Source: Candidatus Dormiibacterota bacterium
GTDB lineage: Bacteria; Chloroflexota; Dormibacteria; Aeolococcales; Bog-877
DNA length: 40,706 nucleotides
NCBI GenBank assembly: GCA_027306655.1
Contig: DAHUZL010000213.1
Coordinates: 1 to 40,706, forward strand
Reading direction: 5' to 3'
Shown here: positions 1-10,508 of the stretch, in pieces
Numbering within the stretch: position 1 is the stretch's first letter
Layout: the number at the start of each line of letters is the position of its first letter
Notes under the pieces: generated by a model
The model's input: the letters and a program-made list of their open reading frames with translations, nothing else
What the model was told of the DNA's origin: nothing
Databases searched by the model: none
Translations under genes and position numbers: made by a program

Positions 1-354
1 GGCCGCCAGCGGCGGGGCCCCGCGCGGCTCGACGGGCGTGCGCACCCCCGCCAGCAGCACCGCCGTGTGGGACACCAGCGCGTCCAGCCAGGCCTCCAGG
101 TCGGGCACCTGTGCCCCCGGGGCCATCAGCGCCCCGCCTGCGTCGAGCAGCACCTGGGTGGTGACGAAGGCCGCCAGCTCGGGATCGCCGACGACCGTCA
201 GCGCCCGCGCGCCCACCCATGGACGGAGCAGCTCCTGCAGACGCTGGCGGTCGGTTCCCGCCGGGTCCCGCAGCGCGGCACGCACGGCATCGAGCGCAGC
301 CACGTCGCCGGAGCCGCCGCCGCCAGCCCTCCCAGCCTGGCCCGGCCCCACCAC
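1..354 (-). CDS. hypothetical protein, N-terminal part, runs off left edge (GTG start)
   Basis: Open minus frame from GTG at 352-354: VVGPGQAGRAGGGGSGDVAALDAVRAALRDPAGTDRQRLQELLRPWVGARALTVVGDPELAAFVTTQVLLDAGG...; plausible protein composition, absent from ATG-based ORF track. Confidence 0.4.
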   Translation of the reverse strand, partial: MVGPGQAGRAGGGGSGDVAALDAVRAALRDPAGTDRQRLQELLRPWVGARALTVVGDPELAAFVTTQVLLDAGGALMAPGAQVPDLEAWLDALVSHTAVLLAGVRTPVEPRGAPPLAA

Positions 355-436
355 CCGGTCATCGTACCGTCGCCGAATTCGGCGAACGGGTTACGGGCCC
401 CTCACAAAAACGTCAGGTGGCGTCGGCCGTCGGCAA

Positions 437-1570
437 TCACATGGGGGTGAGCGCGGCCACCACGTGGTCGATCGCCGCCAGCAGACGGCGGCAGTCCTCC
501 AGCTCAACGGCGGGGAAGAGACCCACTCGCAGCTGGTTGCGGCCCAGCTTGCGGTAGGCGTCGGTGTCGACGATCCCGTTGCGTCGCAGCACCGCGCTGA
601 CGGTCGCGGCGGCGATGGCGGGGTCGAGGTCGATCGTCGCCACCACCGGGCTGCGCATCGCCCGGTCGGTGACGAACGGGCTGGCGAACGGACGTGACTC
701 GGCCCAGTCGTAGACCAGCGCCGAGGCCGCTGCCGAGCGCGCCGCCGCGAACGCCAGCCCGCCCTGCTCCAGCATCCACTCCAGCTGATGCACGGCCAGG
801 AAGAGGGTGGCCAGGCTGGGAGTGTTGAGGGTCTGCTGCAGGCGTGAGCTCTCCAACGCCAGGTGGAGGCTGAGCGAGCTCGGGACCCAGCGGGGGGAGG
901 CGTGGAGGCGCTCGATCCGCTCGATCGCGGCCGGTGAGCAGAGGGCGACCCAGAGGCCGCCGTCGGCGGCGAAGACCTTCTGCAGCGAGAAGTAGTAGAC
1001 GTCGGCCTGGGCCAGGTCGACGTCGATCGCCCCCGCCGCCGAGGTCGCGTCCACCAGCACCAGCCCATCGGCGGCGGGGCGTCGAATCGGCATCACGACG
1101 CCGGTCGACGTCTCGTTGTGGGTGAGCGCGTACGTATCGACGTCGGCGGTGGGGCGGGGGAGGGGATGGCGGCCGGCGGCCGCCTCGATCAGCTCCGGCG
1201 GCGCCAGGTGGGGCGCGGACCCGGCCGCGGCCGCGAACTTCTGCGAGAACTCACCGAAGACGCAGTGTTGACTGCGCCGCTCGACCAGCCCCAGGGTGGC
1301 GGCGTCCCAGAAGAGAGAGGCGCCCCCATTGCCCAGCATCACCTCGTACCCGTCCGGAGGCCGCAGCAGCTGAACCAGCCCGCGACGGAGTCGGGCCACC
1401 ATGTCGCGCACCGGGGCCTGACGATGGCTGGTGCCGAGGTAGGCGGTGCCGGAGTCGACCAGGGCCCGGACCGCCTGCGAGCGTACCTTAGAGGGACCGC
1501 ACCCGAAGCGCCCGTCCTGGGGCCGCAGCGCGGGCGGAAGCGTCAGATCGGGAACGGCGCTGGTCGGCAT
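437..1570 (-). CDS. serC: phosphoserine aminotransferase (class V aminotransferase)
   Basis: FGCGPSKVRSQAV, GTSHRQAPV, DATSAAGAIDVDLAQADVYYFSLQKVFAADGGLW (PLP Lys region), TLNTPS; ATG at 1570 within the longer ORF. Confidence 0.85.
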   Translation of the reverse strand: MPTSAVPDLTLPPALRPQDGRFGCGPSKVRSQAVRALVDSGTAYLGTSHRQAPVRDMVARLRRGLVQLLRPPDGYEVMLGNGGASLFWDAATLGLVERRSQHCVFGEFSQKFAAAAGSAPHLAPPELIEAAAGRHPLPRPTADVDTYALTHNETSTGVVMPIRRPAADGLVLVDATSAAGAIDVDLAQADVYYFSLQKVFAADGGLWVALCSPAAIERIERLHASPRWVPSSLSLHLALESSRLQQTLNTPSLATLFLAVHQLEWMLEQGGLAFAAARSAAASALVYDWAESRPFASPFVTDRAMRSPVVATIDLDPAIAAATVSAVLRRNGIVDTDAYRKLGRNQLRVGLFPAVELEDCRRLLAAIDHVVAALTPM

Positions 1571-1604
1571 CGGCCGCCAGTCTACCGTCCCCTTGGGAGG
1601 ACCC

Positions 1605-2795
1605 ATGCCGCGCATCGCCCAGACCGTCGCCGCCATCGGGGAATCGGCCACGCTCGCCGTCGACCGCCGCGCCCGGGCGCTGGCCGCCCGCGGGATCCCG
1701 GTGATCTCGTTCGGCGCGGGGGAGCCCGACTTCCCCACCCCCCCGCACGTGGTGGAGGCAGCCCTGGCGGCGTGCCGCGACCCCCGCGACCACCACTACT
1801 CAGCCGCCAACGGCCTGGCGGAGCTGCGCCGCGCGATCGCCGACAAGACCGAGCGGGACTCGGGCGTGGTGGTGACGCCGGACCAGGTGCTGGTCACCAA
1901 CGGCAGCAAGCAGGCGGTGGCGCACGCCTTCACCACCCTGCTCGACCTCGGCGACGAGGTCCTCATCCCCGCGCCGTACTGGGTCACCTACCCGGAGGCG
2001 GTTCGTCTCGCGGGAGGCCGCCCGGTCGCGGTCCCGGGCGACCCCGGCCACGGCCACCGGGTCGACCCCGAGCGCCTGGAGCGGGCCCGCACGGCGCGGA
2101 CCCGCGTGCTCCTGCTCAACTCACCGGTGAACCCGACCGGCACCGCGTACACCGAGGACGAGCTGCGCGCCATCGGCGAGTGGGCGCTGGACCGCGACCT
2201 CTGGGTGGTGTGCGACGAGATCTACGAACACCTCGTCTATCCCCCCCGCCGATTCCACTCCCTGGCCCGGGTGGTGCCGGCGCTGCAGGCGCGCACGCTG
2301 ATCCTCAACGGCGTCGCCAAGAGCTACGCCATGACCGGGTGGCGGGTGGGCTGGCTGATCGCGCCGCCGGACGTGGCCGGAGCGGCGGCCAACCTCCAGT
2401 CCCACGTCTGCGGCAACGTGGCCAACGTCTCCCAGCGCGCGGCGATCGCCGCCCTCGACGGCCCCACCGAGGCGCTCCAGGCGATGCGGGCAGCGTTCGA
2501 TCGCCGCCGCCGGCTGCTGGTCGAGGGCCTGGGCACCGTCGCCGGGGTCGTCTGCCCCGAGCCGGACGGCGCCTTCTACGTCTTCCCGTCGGTGGAGGGG
2601 GTGCTGGGCCGCACCGTGGGGGGGCGGCCGGTGACCACCGCGATCGAGCTTGCGGAGGCGCTCCTGGACGTGGCCCGGGTGGCGGTGGTCCCCGGGGAGG
2701 CATTCGGCTGCCCCGGCCACGTCCGGCTCGCCTTCGCGCTCGCCGACGGTGACATCAGGGAGGGGGTGGAACGCCTCCGGTCCGCCCTCGGCTGA
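1605..2795 (+). CDS. pyridoxal phosphate-dependent aminotransferase, class I/II (aspartate aminotransferase-like)
   Basis: MPRIAQTVAAIGESATLAVDRRARALAARGIPVISFGAGEPDFPTPPHV, NPTGTAYTEDEL, VAKSYAMTGWRVGW; ATG 1605 preceded by GGGAGG. Confidence 0.9.
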   Translation: MPRIAQTVAAIGESATLAVDRRARALAARGIPVISFGAGEPDFPTPPHVVEAALAACRDPRDHHYSAANGLAELRRAIADKTERDSGVVVTPDQVLVTNGSKQAVAHAFTTLLDLGDEVLIPAPYWVTYPEAVRLAGGRPVAVPGDPGHGHRVDPERLERARTARTRVLLLNSPVNPTGTAYTEDELRAIGEWALDRDLWVVCDEIYEHLVYPPRRFHSLARVVPALQARTLILNGVAKSYAMTGWRVGWLIAPPDVAGAAANLQSHVCGNVANVSQRAAIAALDGPTEALQAMRAAFDRRRRLLVEGLGTVAGVVCPEPDGAFYVFPSVEGVLGRTVGGRPVTTAIELAEALLDVARVAVVPGEAFGCPGHVRLAFALADGDIREGVERLRSALG

Positions 2796-2911
2796 CCCCG
2801 CCCGGCTGGTGGGCGGCGCTCCGGATCGCCCTCGGCGCGATCGTCTGCGTCGACGCCGTCCTGGAGTGGCAGCCGAGCGCGTTCCAGGAGTTTCTGGGGC
2901 TGGCCTACGGG

Positions 2912-4315
2912 GTGGCGACCAGCTCCCCGGGACCGATCGGCAGCCTTCTGCTCGGCGCGGACCACCTCCTCGCCGGCGACCCCGTCCTCGCCAACGCGCT
3001 CCTGGCGGCGGCGGAGACGGCGGTGGGGGTCGCGCTCGTCGCCGGGCTGGCGACACCCTGGGCGCTCTCCGCCATGGTGCCGCTCTTCCTGGCGATCTGG
3101 AGCGTGGGCCAGGGCTTCGGGCTGCCCCTCACCCCGGGGACGACGGACCTCAACTCCGGGCTCGTCTACGTGCTCCTCGCGGCCGCCCTGCTGCGGGGAC
3201 GCTGCTGGACGCGATGGAGCGTGGACGCCTGGGCGGCGGCCGACCGCCCGGCTTCGCCGGGAGCAGCCGCTCGCCCCCGACGCGCCGCGGTCCGGCTCGG
3301 CGTGGCCGGTGCCGGTCTCCTGGGCCTCGCCGCCCTCACCACGGTCAGCGTCCTCGCCCGGGCGGGGTCGGGGGCAGCCCCTCAGCCGGTGGCGGGCGCG
3401 GCCCTCGCGCTCGACCCCGCCACCGGCAGCGTGGTCCTCTTCGGCGGCTGCGGCCCGCTCGTCTGCAGCGTCGCGACGTGGACCTGGGACGGCCGCCGGT
3501 GGCGCGCGCGCCACCCCCGGCTCGCCCCGCCGCCACGGGGGTATGGCGCGATGGCCGCGGAGCCGGGGACCGCGGACCTGGTGCTGATCGGGGGCAGCGC
3601 GGAGCTGGGAGCGGGCCCCAGCGCCCGTGCCGCCTGGGCCTGGGACGGCCGCGACTGGCGCCGCCTCCCCGGGAGGGCCCCCGGTCCCCGCCGCTTCCCC
3701 GCCCTCGCCGCGGACCCCAGGACCGGCCAGCTGCTGCTCTTCGGGGGGGACGATGGCCACGGCCACGTGCTGGGAGGAACCTGGATCCGCCGCGCCGATC
3801 GCTGGACAGAGGTCACCGGCGGCCTCCAGCCACCCCCGCGCACAGGGGCCGCGATGGCCTATGACCCCGCCCTCGGAGGGGTCCTCCTGTTCGGCGGCAA
3901 TGGCGGCGGCGGCCGCCTCGACGACACCTGGCTCTGGAGCGGGCGGGCCTGGTCCCGGCTGCACCCGGCGACCCGCCCGCCCCCCCGGGCGTATCTGGGG
4001 ATGGCGACCGACCCGCGGCTCAGGACGGTCGTGCTCTTCACCGGCGCCGGCAGCCCCGGGGCCTCGACCTGGACCTACGGGCCCCACGGGTGGGTGCCCC
4101 ACCCCGGTGGACCGATCCCGCCGACGGCGAGCTTCGCCTCGCTGGCGACCGCTCCCGGTGGACGGGGCGTGGCCCTCTTCGGCGGTCTCACCGTGTCCGG
4201 GTACAGCTTCGGGGCCTCGTCGGCGGGCTACGGCGGTCAGCTCTGGCTGTGGAACGGCCGGGGGTGGCGGGTCGCCCCGGGATCCGCCCTCGCCCCCCAC
4301 CCCGGCGACGATTGA
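2912..4315 (+). CDS. DoxX-like membrane domain fused to a Kelch-repeat beta-propeller
   Basis: N-terminal hydrophobic DoxX-like helices then repeated D(P)xTGxxxLFGG...TWxWdGrxW Kelch motifs; in-frame homologous-looking sequence (LTPPGWWAALRIALGAIVCVDAVLEWQPSAFQEF) extends upstream to about 2792, so true start uncertain. Confidence 0.7.
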   Translation: MATSSPGPIGSLLLGADHLLAGDPVLANALLAAAETAVGVALVAGLATPWALSAMVPLFLAIWSVGQGFGLPLTPGTTDLNSGLVYVLLAAALLRGRCWTRWSVDAWAAADRPASPGAAARPRRAAVRLGVAGAGLLGLAALTTVSVLARAGSGAAPQPVAGAALALDPATGSVVLFGGCGPLVCSVATWTWDGRRWRARHPRLAPPPRGYGAMAAEPGTADLVLIGGSAELGAGPSARAAWAWDGRDWRRLPGRAPGPRRFPALAADPRTGQLLLFGGDDGHGHVLGGTWIRRADRWTEVTGGLQPPPRTGAAMAYDPALGGVLLFGGNGGGGRLDDTWLWSGRAWSRLHPATRPPPRAYLGMATDPRLRTVVLFTGAGSPGASTWTYGPHGWVPHPGGPIPPTASFASLATAPGGRGVALFGGLTVSGYSFGASSAGYGGQLWLWNGRGWRVAPGSALAPHPGDD

Positions 4316-4336
4316 CCGGGCGTCCGGCCAGAGTCC

Positions 4337-4825
4337 TCAGTCGAGCCGCCGCTTCTCGGCCTCGAACTCCTGGTCGGTGAGGGAGCCCTCGGCGTGGAGG
4401 CGGGCGAGCCGCTCCAGGTGCCCCAACCGGTCGTCAGGCTCCCCTGGGACCTGGTGAGTGTCCGATCCGAGGTGGGCCTCGACGTACCCCTTCATCTCGC
4501 GGACGATGTCGTTGTCGCGGCGGCGGAACGCCACCGCGTACTCATCCCGCCGCTGGGCCGCGGGGTTGCGCCGGGGCGGCTCGTCGCCGCCGGGAGTGAA
4601 CGTCATGTAGCCCGGGTGGAAGCGGCTCGCCCACTGCACCTCGACCGACTGGATGGTCGCGTACGGGACCGCCCGCTCGCTCTTCGGGAACCCGGTGCCG
4701 AGCCGGGCGAGCCCGCCCGGGCGGCGGATCACCACCCGGTCCGGCCAGCATTCGATGAGGCCGTTGGTCCCCTTGAGGAGGTACTCGGGCTGGCCCCGGA
4801 CGCCCGCCGCCGCCGCGTCCGCCAT
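4337..4825 (-). CDS. PH-like/DUF4429-type protein with C-terminal SHOCT domain
   Basis: MADAAAAGVRGQPEYLLKGTNGLIECWPDRVVIRR...; C-terminal LERLARLHAEGSLTDQEFEAEKRRLD is SHOCT-like; ATG 4825. Confidence 0.65.
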   Translation of the reverse strand: MADAAAAGVRGQPEYLLKGTNGLIECWPDRVVIRRPGGLARLGTGFPKSERAVPYATIQSVEVQWASRFHPGYMTFTPGGDEPPRRNPAAQRRDEYAVAFRRRDNDIVREMKGYVEAHLGSDTHQVPGEPDDRLGHLERLARLHAEGSLTDQEFEAEKRRLD

Positions 4826-4880
4826 CAGGACCCTCCCAACCCGCCCGCCGCCGGCCGCAAAAGGATACCCGGGGGCGGGA

Positions 4881-5528
4881 TCAGAGACCGATCGGTGCCT
4901 GGCGCACCCGGGCGACGGCGGCGGCATCGCCACGCAGATCGACCCGCGCGTGCCGCTGCCGACCGGATGCGAAGAGGCAGAGCTCGGCGGGATCGCCCGC
5001 CACCTCGACCGCCGGGCTGCCCGACCGCACGGTCACGGCCTCGCCGGTCGGCCGGCGGAGGACAACCCCGCCCGGGACGCGCCGCATCGCGAGCCGCGCG
5101 ATCCCGCGGAGCCGTCGCCACAGCTCGGCCTCGTGGGCCGGCGCCAGGACACGCGGCGCCCATCCCGGCTGAGCCCGACGCAGGTCCTCGTGGTGGAGGA
5201 ACATCTCGACCCCGTTGGCGGCCGCGTCGATGGCCGGCCAGGCCAGCGGCGACCAGCGCGGCGGTCCCGAGCGAACCAGGGCGACCAGCTCCGCGAAGGG
5301 CCGCGCCGCCGTCCGCCGCTGCACCCGCCGGGTCCAGCCGGCGAGGGGCGCGATCACGATCCCCAGGGCCGCATCGGGGCGACGCTCGCGGAGGGCGACG
5401 TGGGCCGCGAGGTCCCGAGCCACCCACCCGTCGCAGAGGGTGGGGGCGTCCGGGCCGCCGCTGTGGAGGCGGTCGGCCAGCGCAGCGCGCTCCACGCGCG
5501 CCAGCGGCTCCACCGCCAGCGGCGCCAT
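4881..5528 (-). CDS. TIGR03085-like / mycothiol-dependent maleylpyruvate isomerase-fold protein (DinB superfamily)
   Basis: ERAALADRLHSGGPDAPTLCDGWVARDLAAHVALRERRPDAALG, FLHHEDLRRAQPGW. Confidence 0.7.
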   Translation of the reverse strand: MAPLAVEPLARVERAALADRLHSGGPDAPTLCDGWVARDLAAHVALRERRPDAALGIVIAPLAGWTRRVQRRTAARPFAELVALVRSGPPRWSPLAWPAIDAAANGVEMFLHHEDLRRAQPGWAPRVLAPAHEAELWRRLRGIARLAMRRVPGGVVLRRPTGEAVTVRSGSPAVEVAGDPAELCLFASGRQRHARVDLRGDAAAVARVRQAPIGL

Positions 5529-6613
5529 CAGCTCTCCGGGTCGGCAACCGCGAGGCGCGCCAGGTCGCGGGCGTCGACATTCCCGCCGGTGAGGACGAGG
5601 GCCACCGTCGCGTGGCGGGGAAGGCGGAACGCGCCGGCAGGGCAGGGCGGCCCGAGCCGCTCGTCACCGATCGCGAGACGCCCGGCGATCAGCGCCGCCA
5701 GGGGAAGGGCGCCGGTCGGCTCCACCACCAGCTTGGCCCGGGTCCACAGCCACCAGAGGGCGAGCCCGATCGCGGCCTCGTCGACGGTGACGATCGCGTC
5801 GACCTGGTCGCGGATCACCGCCCACGGCTGCTCGCCGACCTGGAGGGTGCGCACGCCGTCGGCGACCGTCGCCGGCGGGGCCGCCAGCGAGACCCGGTGC
5901 CCCGCCGCCAGCGACCGGGCAGCGTCGTCGGCCGAGGCGGGTTCCACCCCGATCACCAGGGTGCCCGGGCTCACCGCGCGGCAGACGGTGGCGGTGCCGG
6001 CGATCAGCCCGCCCCCGCCGACCGGGACCACGACCGCGTCGGGCGGCGTGCCCATCCGGCGGGACTGGGCCAGCAGCTCCAAGGCGCAGGTCCCCTGGCC
6101 CGCGATGACGTCGGCGTCATCGTAGGGATGGACCAGGCGCAGCCCCCGGGCCTGGGCGAGCCCGTGCGCGACCTCCTCGCGATTGCGCCCGTCGACGCCC
6201 TCGGTGACGACCTCGGCGCCGTAGGCGCGGGTCGCCGCCACCTTCAGCGGGGAGGCGTCCTGCGGCATCACCACTGTCGCCGCCAGCCCCAGGTCACGCG
6301 CCGCCAGCGCCACCGCCTGGGCATGGTTGCCGGAGGAGACGGCGGCGAGCGAGCGGCGGTCGCCGCGCTCCAATCCCGCCAGCACGGCGTTGAAGGCGCC
6401 CCGCGCCTTGAACGCCCCGCCGCGCTGGAACCCCTCCGCCTTCAGCAGCAGGTGGGCGCCCACCCGCTCGTCCAGGCTGCGCGCGGTGAGGAGTGGCGTC
6501 CGGTGCACCCTCCCCGCGATCCGCGCTCGCGCCGCCTCCACGTCGGCCAGGGTCGGCAGCGGCGGCCCGCCCGGGACCGGGCCGGCGGTGGCAGGCGACG
6601 AGAGCGGGGCCAT
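5528..6613 (-). CDS. threonine ammonia-lyase / serine-threonine dehydratase (PLP fold type II)
   Basis: [66 protein letters not shown] 6613. Confidence 0.9.
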   Translation of the reverse strand: MAPLSSPATAGPVPGGPPLPTLADVEAARARIAGRVHRTPLLTARSLDERVGAHLLLKAEGFQRGGAFKARGAFNAVLAGLERGDRRSLAAVSSGNHAQAVALAARDLGLAATVVMPQDASPLKVAATRAYGAEVVTEGVDGRNREEVAHGLAQARGLRLVHPYDDADVIAGQGTCALELLAQSRRMGTPPDAVVVPVGGGGLIAGTATVCRAVSPGTLVIGVEPASADDAARSLAAGHRVSLAAPPATVADGVRTLQVGEQPWAVIRDQVDAIVTVDEAAIGLALWWLWTRAKLVVEPTGALPLAALIAGRLAIGDERLGPPCPAGAFRLPRHATVALVLTGGNVDARDLARLAVADPES

Positions 6614-6675
6614 CCGCGCGATGCTACCGCGCGCCGGCCGGTGGGGTCCGGCCGGAGGCCGCGAGGAGGACGGTG

Positions 6676-8130
6676 ATGGCATCGACCACCACCGAGAGCC
6701 CAGGTCACGGCGTGGTCCCGTCGCCGCCCGGCCACTTCATCGACGGGGCCTTCGTGGAGCCGGAGCGCCCGCGGACGATCGCGGTGGTGGATCCCACCAC
6801 CGAGGAGGTGGCGGCCCACGCCCCCGAGGGCACGCCGGGCGACGTCGACCGTGCGGTCGCGGCCGCCGCCCGGGCCGCCGCGGGGTGGGCGGCCACCCCG
6901 CCAGCGGAGCGGGCCACGCATCTCCTCGCGATCCTCCAGGCGCTGCGGTCACGGGCTGACGACCTCGCCCGCCTGATCGCGATCGAGGTCGGCAGCGGCC
7001 TGCGGTTCGCCCGTGCGGTCCAGGTCGGCCTGCCTCTGACCACCCTCGAGGTGACGGCCGAGCTCCTCCGGGAGCTGCCGTTCGAGGAGGAGATGGGCTC
7101 CTCGCTGGTGGTGCACGAAGCGGCCGGGGTGGTCGGAGCGATCACGCCCTGGAACTACCCGCTTCACCAGCTGGTCGCCAAGGTCGCCCCCGCCCTCGCC
7201 GCCGGGTGCACGGTGGTCGCCAAGCCGAGCGAGGTGGCCCCGCTCGCCGCCTTCGCCTTCGCCGAGATCGCCGGCGCCGCCCTGCCGCCGGGCGTGCTCA
7301 ACGTCGTCGGCGGGACCGGCCCGGTGGTGGGGGAGGCGCTGGCGGCGCACCGGGGGGTGGACCTGGTCTCCTTCACCGGCTCCACCCGGGCCGGGCGGCG
7401 GGTGGCGGAGCTGGCGGCGGCGACCGTGAAGCGGGTCACCCTCGAGCTGGGGGGGAAGTCGGCCACGGTCGTGCTCGCCGACGCCGACCTCGCCCGGGCC
7501 GTGTCGACCGGGGTCAAGAGCGCCTACCTCAACTCCGGTCAGACGTGCAACGCCCTGACCCGGATGCTGGTGCCGCGCCCGCGCCAGGCGGAGGCGATCG
7601 CCATCGCCATCGAGACCGCGGCCTCCCTGCCGGTGGGGGACCCGCTCCACCCCGATACGCGCCTCGGCCCGGTGGTGTCGGCGGCGCAGCGGGACCGCGT
7701 GACCGCCCACCTCGAGCGGGGGCTGGCCGAGGGGGCACGCTGCGTCCTCGGCGGCCCCGGCCGGCCGGAGGGCCTGGCGCGGGGCTACTTCGTGCGGCCG
7801 ACGATCTTCGCCGACGTGAGCCCGAGGATGGCGATCGCGCAGGAGGAGATCTTCGGCCCGGTGCTCGCCATCCTCCCCTACGACGACGAGCCGGAGGCGG
7901 TCCGGATCGCCAATGACACCATCTACGGTCTCGCCGCCGCGGTCTGGTCGGCCGACCCCGCGCGCGCCGACGCGGTCGCCCGCCAGCTGAGGGTGGGGCA
8001 GGTCGACGTCAACGGGGGCCGCTTCAACCCGCGCGCGCCCTTCGGCGGCATGAAGCAGTCGGGGATCGGGCGCGAGCTGGGCCGCTTCGGCCTGGAGGAG
8101 TTCCTGGAGCTCAAGGCGATCCAGCGGTAG
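6676..8130 (+). CDS. NAD(P)-dependent aldehyde dehydrogenase
   Basis: [51 protein letters not shown] catalytic Cys, [14 protein letters not shown] 6676 after GAGGAGG. Confidence 0.92.
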   Translation: MASTTTESPGHGVVPSPPGHFIDGAFVEPERPRTIAVVDPTTEEVAAHAPEGTPGDVDRAVAAAARAAAGWAATPPAERATHLLAILQALRSRADDLARLIAIEVGSGLRFARAVQVGLPLTTLEVTAELLRELPFEEEMGSSLVVHEAAGVVGAITPWNYPLHQLVAKVAPALAAGCTVVAKPSEVAPLAAFAFAEIAGAALPPGVLNVVGGTGPVVGEALAAHRGVDLVSFTGSTRAGRRVAELAAATVKRVTLELGGKSATVVLADADLARAVSTGVKSAYLNSGQTCNALTRMLVPRPRQAEAIAIAIETAASLPVGDPLHPDTRLGPVVSAAQRDRVTAHLERGLAEGARCVLGGPGRPEGLARGYFVRPTIFADVSPRMAIAQEEIFGPVLAILPYDDEPEAVRIANDTIYGLAAAVWSADPARADAVARQLRVGQVDVNGGRFNPRAPFGGMKQSGIGRELGRFGLEEFLELKAIQR

Positions 8131-8910
8131 CCGGTCCGACCCGGGCACCGCGCCATTGGTTGGGTGGGCCCGCCAACGGTTGACAATTGGGCGGGAAGGC
8201 GGCACCATGATCAGCCGACGACTCCGATGGCGGGCTCAGCCCGATGTTGATCGGTCTGCGTGTGGGGCACGTGGCCGACCGGTCGGGCAGCAGGTGCACC
8301 GGAGCCCGCGGCGCCACGAACCGGCACCCGACACGCGGAGGGGCAGCTCAGCAATGCGCGTGGGGGAGGGCATCCGAGGCCGGCTGCGGCATCGGCGCGC
8401 CACGGTGCCGACGGTCCATCTCCCGGGATGGCGCCCGTCCCGGTTCCGCCCGGGGCCGATCGGTCGCGGCGGGTCCGTCCGCCGACGGTGGACGCCGGCG
8501 CGCGTCACGTGCCATGCCCCGCGTCTGGCTCCGGCGCGGTGGCGACGTGTCGTGCGGGGTCCCTCGCTCTGGAACCGGTGGAACACGACCCGGCCGGCCC
8601 GCCCCTCCGGGCCCGCGCGGGCAGCGGTGCCCGCCGCTGGCGGCGGCCGGATCGTGTCGCGCGCCGCCGCGCTCCGCACCGGACGGCCGGCCCCGCGCAC
8701 CCCGGCGGTGCGACGCCGGCGCCGGTCGGCATCCGACCGGCCGCGGGCACCCGGTCCTGCCGGTCCCCGCGCCCCGCCCGGGACTCGCGAGCGCAGCGGA
8801 AGGACGGGTCGGTCTGAATCCATGGTCCCCGGATCGACCCCGACGACGCGGAGCTGATCGGATCCAGCACGCGACCGGCAGGGGACTTCACCTCATGGGA
8901 GATGGATCGT

Positions 8911-10365
8911 ATGGACGCGGTGGGACCCTCGACCTCCGCATTCCGGGAGGTCAGAAACTCGACCGGGCGCGTGTTCCGGATCGGCGAGGAGCCGAAGCAG
9001 ATCCTGGGCTACCCGCGCTGGGTGGTCATCATGGGCGCGTGGTTGGTCATGTGCCTCGCCGGCCTCCTCGAGTACACCTGGGGGGCGCTCAGCGGCGCCC
9101 TGTCGGCCGCCCACAGCTGGGGCGCGGCTCCGACGTTCTGGCTCTTCTCGTTCTTCGTGATCTTCGAGTCCTTCAGCCAGATCGGGACCGGGATGCTGCG
9201 CCGGCGGGGGATCCTGCCGGTGCGCCAGGCGGTCATCATCGGCGGCGTCGTCTGCGGGATCTGCGCCTACGGGCTGACCGCCTACTCGAACCAGATCTGG
9301 GAGGCCTACCTCGGCTACGCGGTGCTCGGCGGCATCGGCTCCGGGATGTGCTACTCGAGCGCGATCAACATCGTGGCCAAGTGGTACCCGGAGAAGAAGG
9401 GCTGGCGGACCGGCTTCGTGAACGGCGGCTGGGCCTACGGCTCGGTCCCCTTCATCGTCGCCATCGGCGGATTCTCCACCGGCGGCGGGGCGGGCAATCT
9501 CTCCGCCCTGGCGGTGCAGCACTTCATCCTGGCGCAGGGCATCATCATGACCATCGGGATCGGCATCGGCGGGTGGTTCATGAAGGACCCGCCCAACAAC
9601 TGGTGGCCGTCCGACGTCGACCCGCTGGACGCCGGCAAGTTCACGGCCAGGGCGCGCGACCTGGTCAGCAATCCCCCCTCGTACAAGCACTACAGCCTGC
9701 GCGAGATGTGGAACACCCCCCAGCCGAAGTGGATGGGGATCCAGTTCGCCCTCTACGTCGGCTGCTCCCTGTTCGGGGTGGCCTTCTACTTCCCCTTCGC
9801 GGTCGCCATGCACCTGGGCTTCATCGCCCCGCTCGCGGGTGCGGCCGGGTTCGCCCTCACCGACGGCATCTTCCGGCCCTTCTACGGCTGGGCCTCGTCA
9901 TACATCGGCCGGCGCAGGGTGATGTACCTCGCCTACTCCGGCAACGTGGTCTTCCAGCTGGCCGCCCTGGTGGCCGGCCTCAACCACATCGGGGCGCTGT
10001 TCGCCCTCTTCGCGGTGATCTCCGGCGGTCTCTCCGGGGCCAACTTCCCGATGACCGCGGCGATGACCTCCGACTACTTCGGTGAGAACGGAAACGCCGT
10101 GAACTACGGCTCCATCTACGCCTGGAAGGCGCTCGGCGGCAGCTTCGCCGGCGGTGGCGCGGCCCTGGTGATGACGGGCACGCTCTACGGAACCGCCAGC
10201 TTCAACTGGACCCGCGGCTTCATCTTCGGAGCGTGCCTCGGCGCGCTGGCGGCGCTCACGGTGTACTTCAAGTGCAAGCCGCCAACGCTGGAGCAGTTCC
10301 ACACGGCGGAGGATCGGGCCGCCGCCCGGGTGGGCGGCCCGGCGGCGCGGCCGGCGATGGGCTGA
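8911..10365 (+). CDS. MFS transporter, oxalate/formate antiporter (OxlT/OFA) family
   Basis: MDAVGPSTSAFREVRNSTGRVFRIGEEPKQILGYPRW..., MCYSSAINIVAKWYPEKKGWRTGFVNGGWAYGSVPF typical of the OFA family; ATG 8911 after GGGAG. Confidence 0.85.
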   Translation: MDAVGPSTSAFREVRNSTGRVFRIGEEPKQILGYPRWVVIMGAWLVMCLAGLLEYTWGALSGALSAAHSWGAAPTFWLFSFFVIFESFSQIGTGMLRRRGILPVRQAVIIGGVVCGICAYGLTAYSNQIWEAYLGYAVLGGIGSGMCYSSAINIVAKWYPEKKGWRTGFVNGGWAYGSVPFIVAIGGFSTGGGAGNLSALAVQHFILAQGIIMTIGIGIGGWFMKDPPNNWWPSDVDPLDAGKFTARARDLVSNPPSYKHYSLREMWNTPQPKWMGIQFALYVGCSLFGVAFYFPFAVAMHLGFIAPLAGAAGFALTDGIFRPFYGWASSYIGRRRVMYLAYSGNVVFQLAALVAGLNHIGALFALFAVISGGLSGANFPMTAAMTSDYFGENGNAVNYGSIYAWKALGGSFAGGGAALVMTGTLYGTASFNWTRGFIFGACLGALAALTVYFKCKPPTLEQFHTAEDRAAARVGGPAARPAMG

Positions 10366-10400
10366 CCGGAGCCCGCCGTCGGTCACGGGGGCCGAGCCCG

Positions 10401-10427
10401 CTGCGCCGCCAGTCGTGGGCGGCGCGG
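10401..10427 (+). terminator. putative intrinsic-type hairpin downstream of the OFA transporter (no clear U tract)
   Basis: GCGCCGCC-AGTCGTG-GGCGGCGC, perfect 8-bp stem (10403-10425) extendable by a G-U and a C-G pair. Confidence 0.5.
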
Positions 10428-10508
10428 CGGGTGAGGCCCTCGGCTACCAAAATGTCGGCCAGTGCGCCGGCCCCCAGGCCGGTGGTGAAGGCGTACAGAC
10501 CGCGCCGG

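Noticed and set aside
3400-4315. Internal repeats in the Kelch gene as DNA-level repeats
   Set aside because: Similarity is at protein level (Kelch blades), not extended nucleotide identity.
4394-6676. 760-aa plus ORF
   Set aside because: Antisense to three well supported minus-strand genes; low-complexity translation.
8244-8910. Coding ORFs in the gap before the transporter (185-233 aa)
   Set aside because: Low-complexity Arg/Pro/Ala/Gly translations in several overlapping frames, no domain signature.
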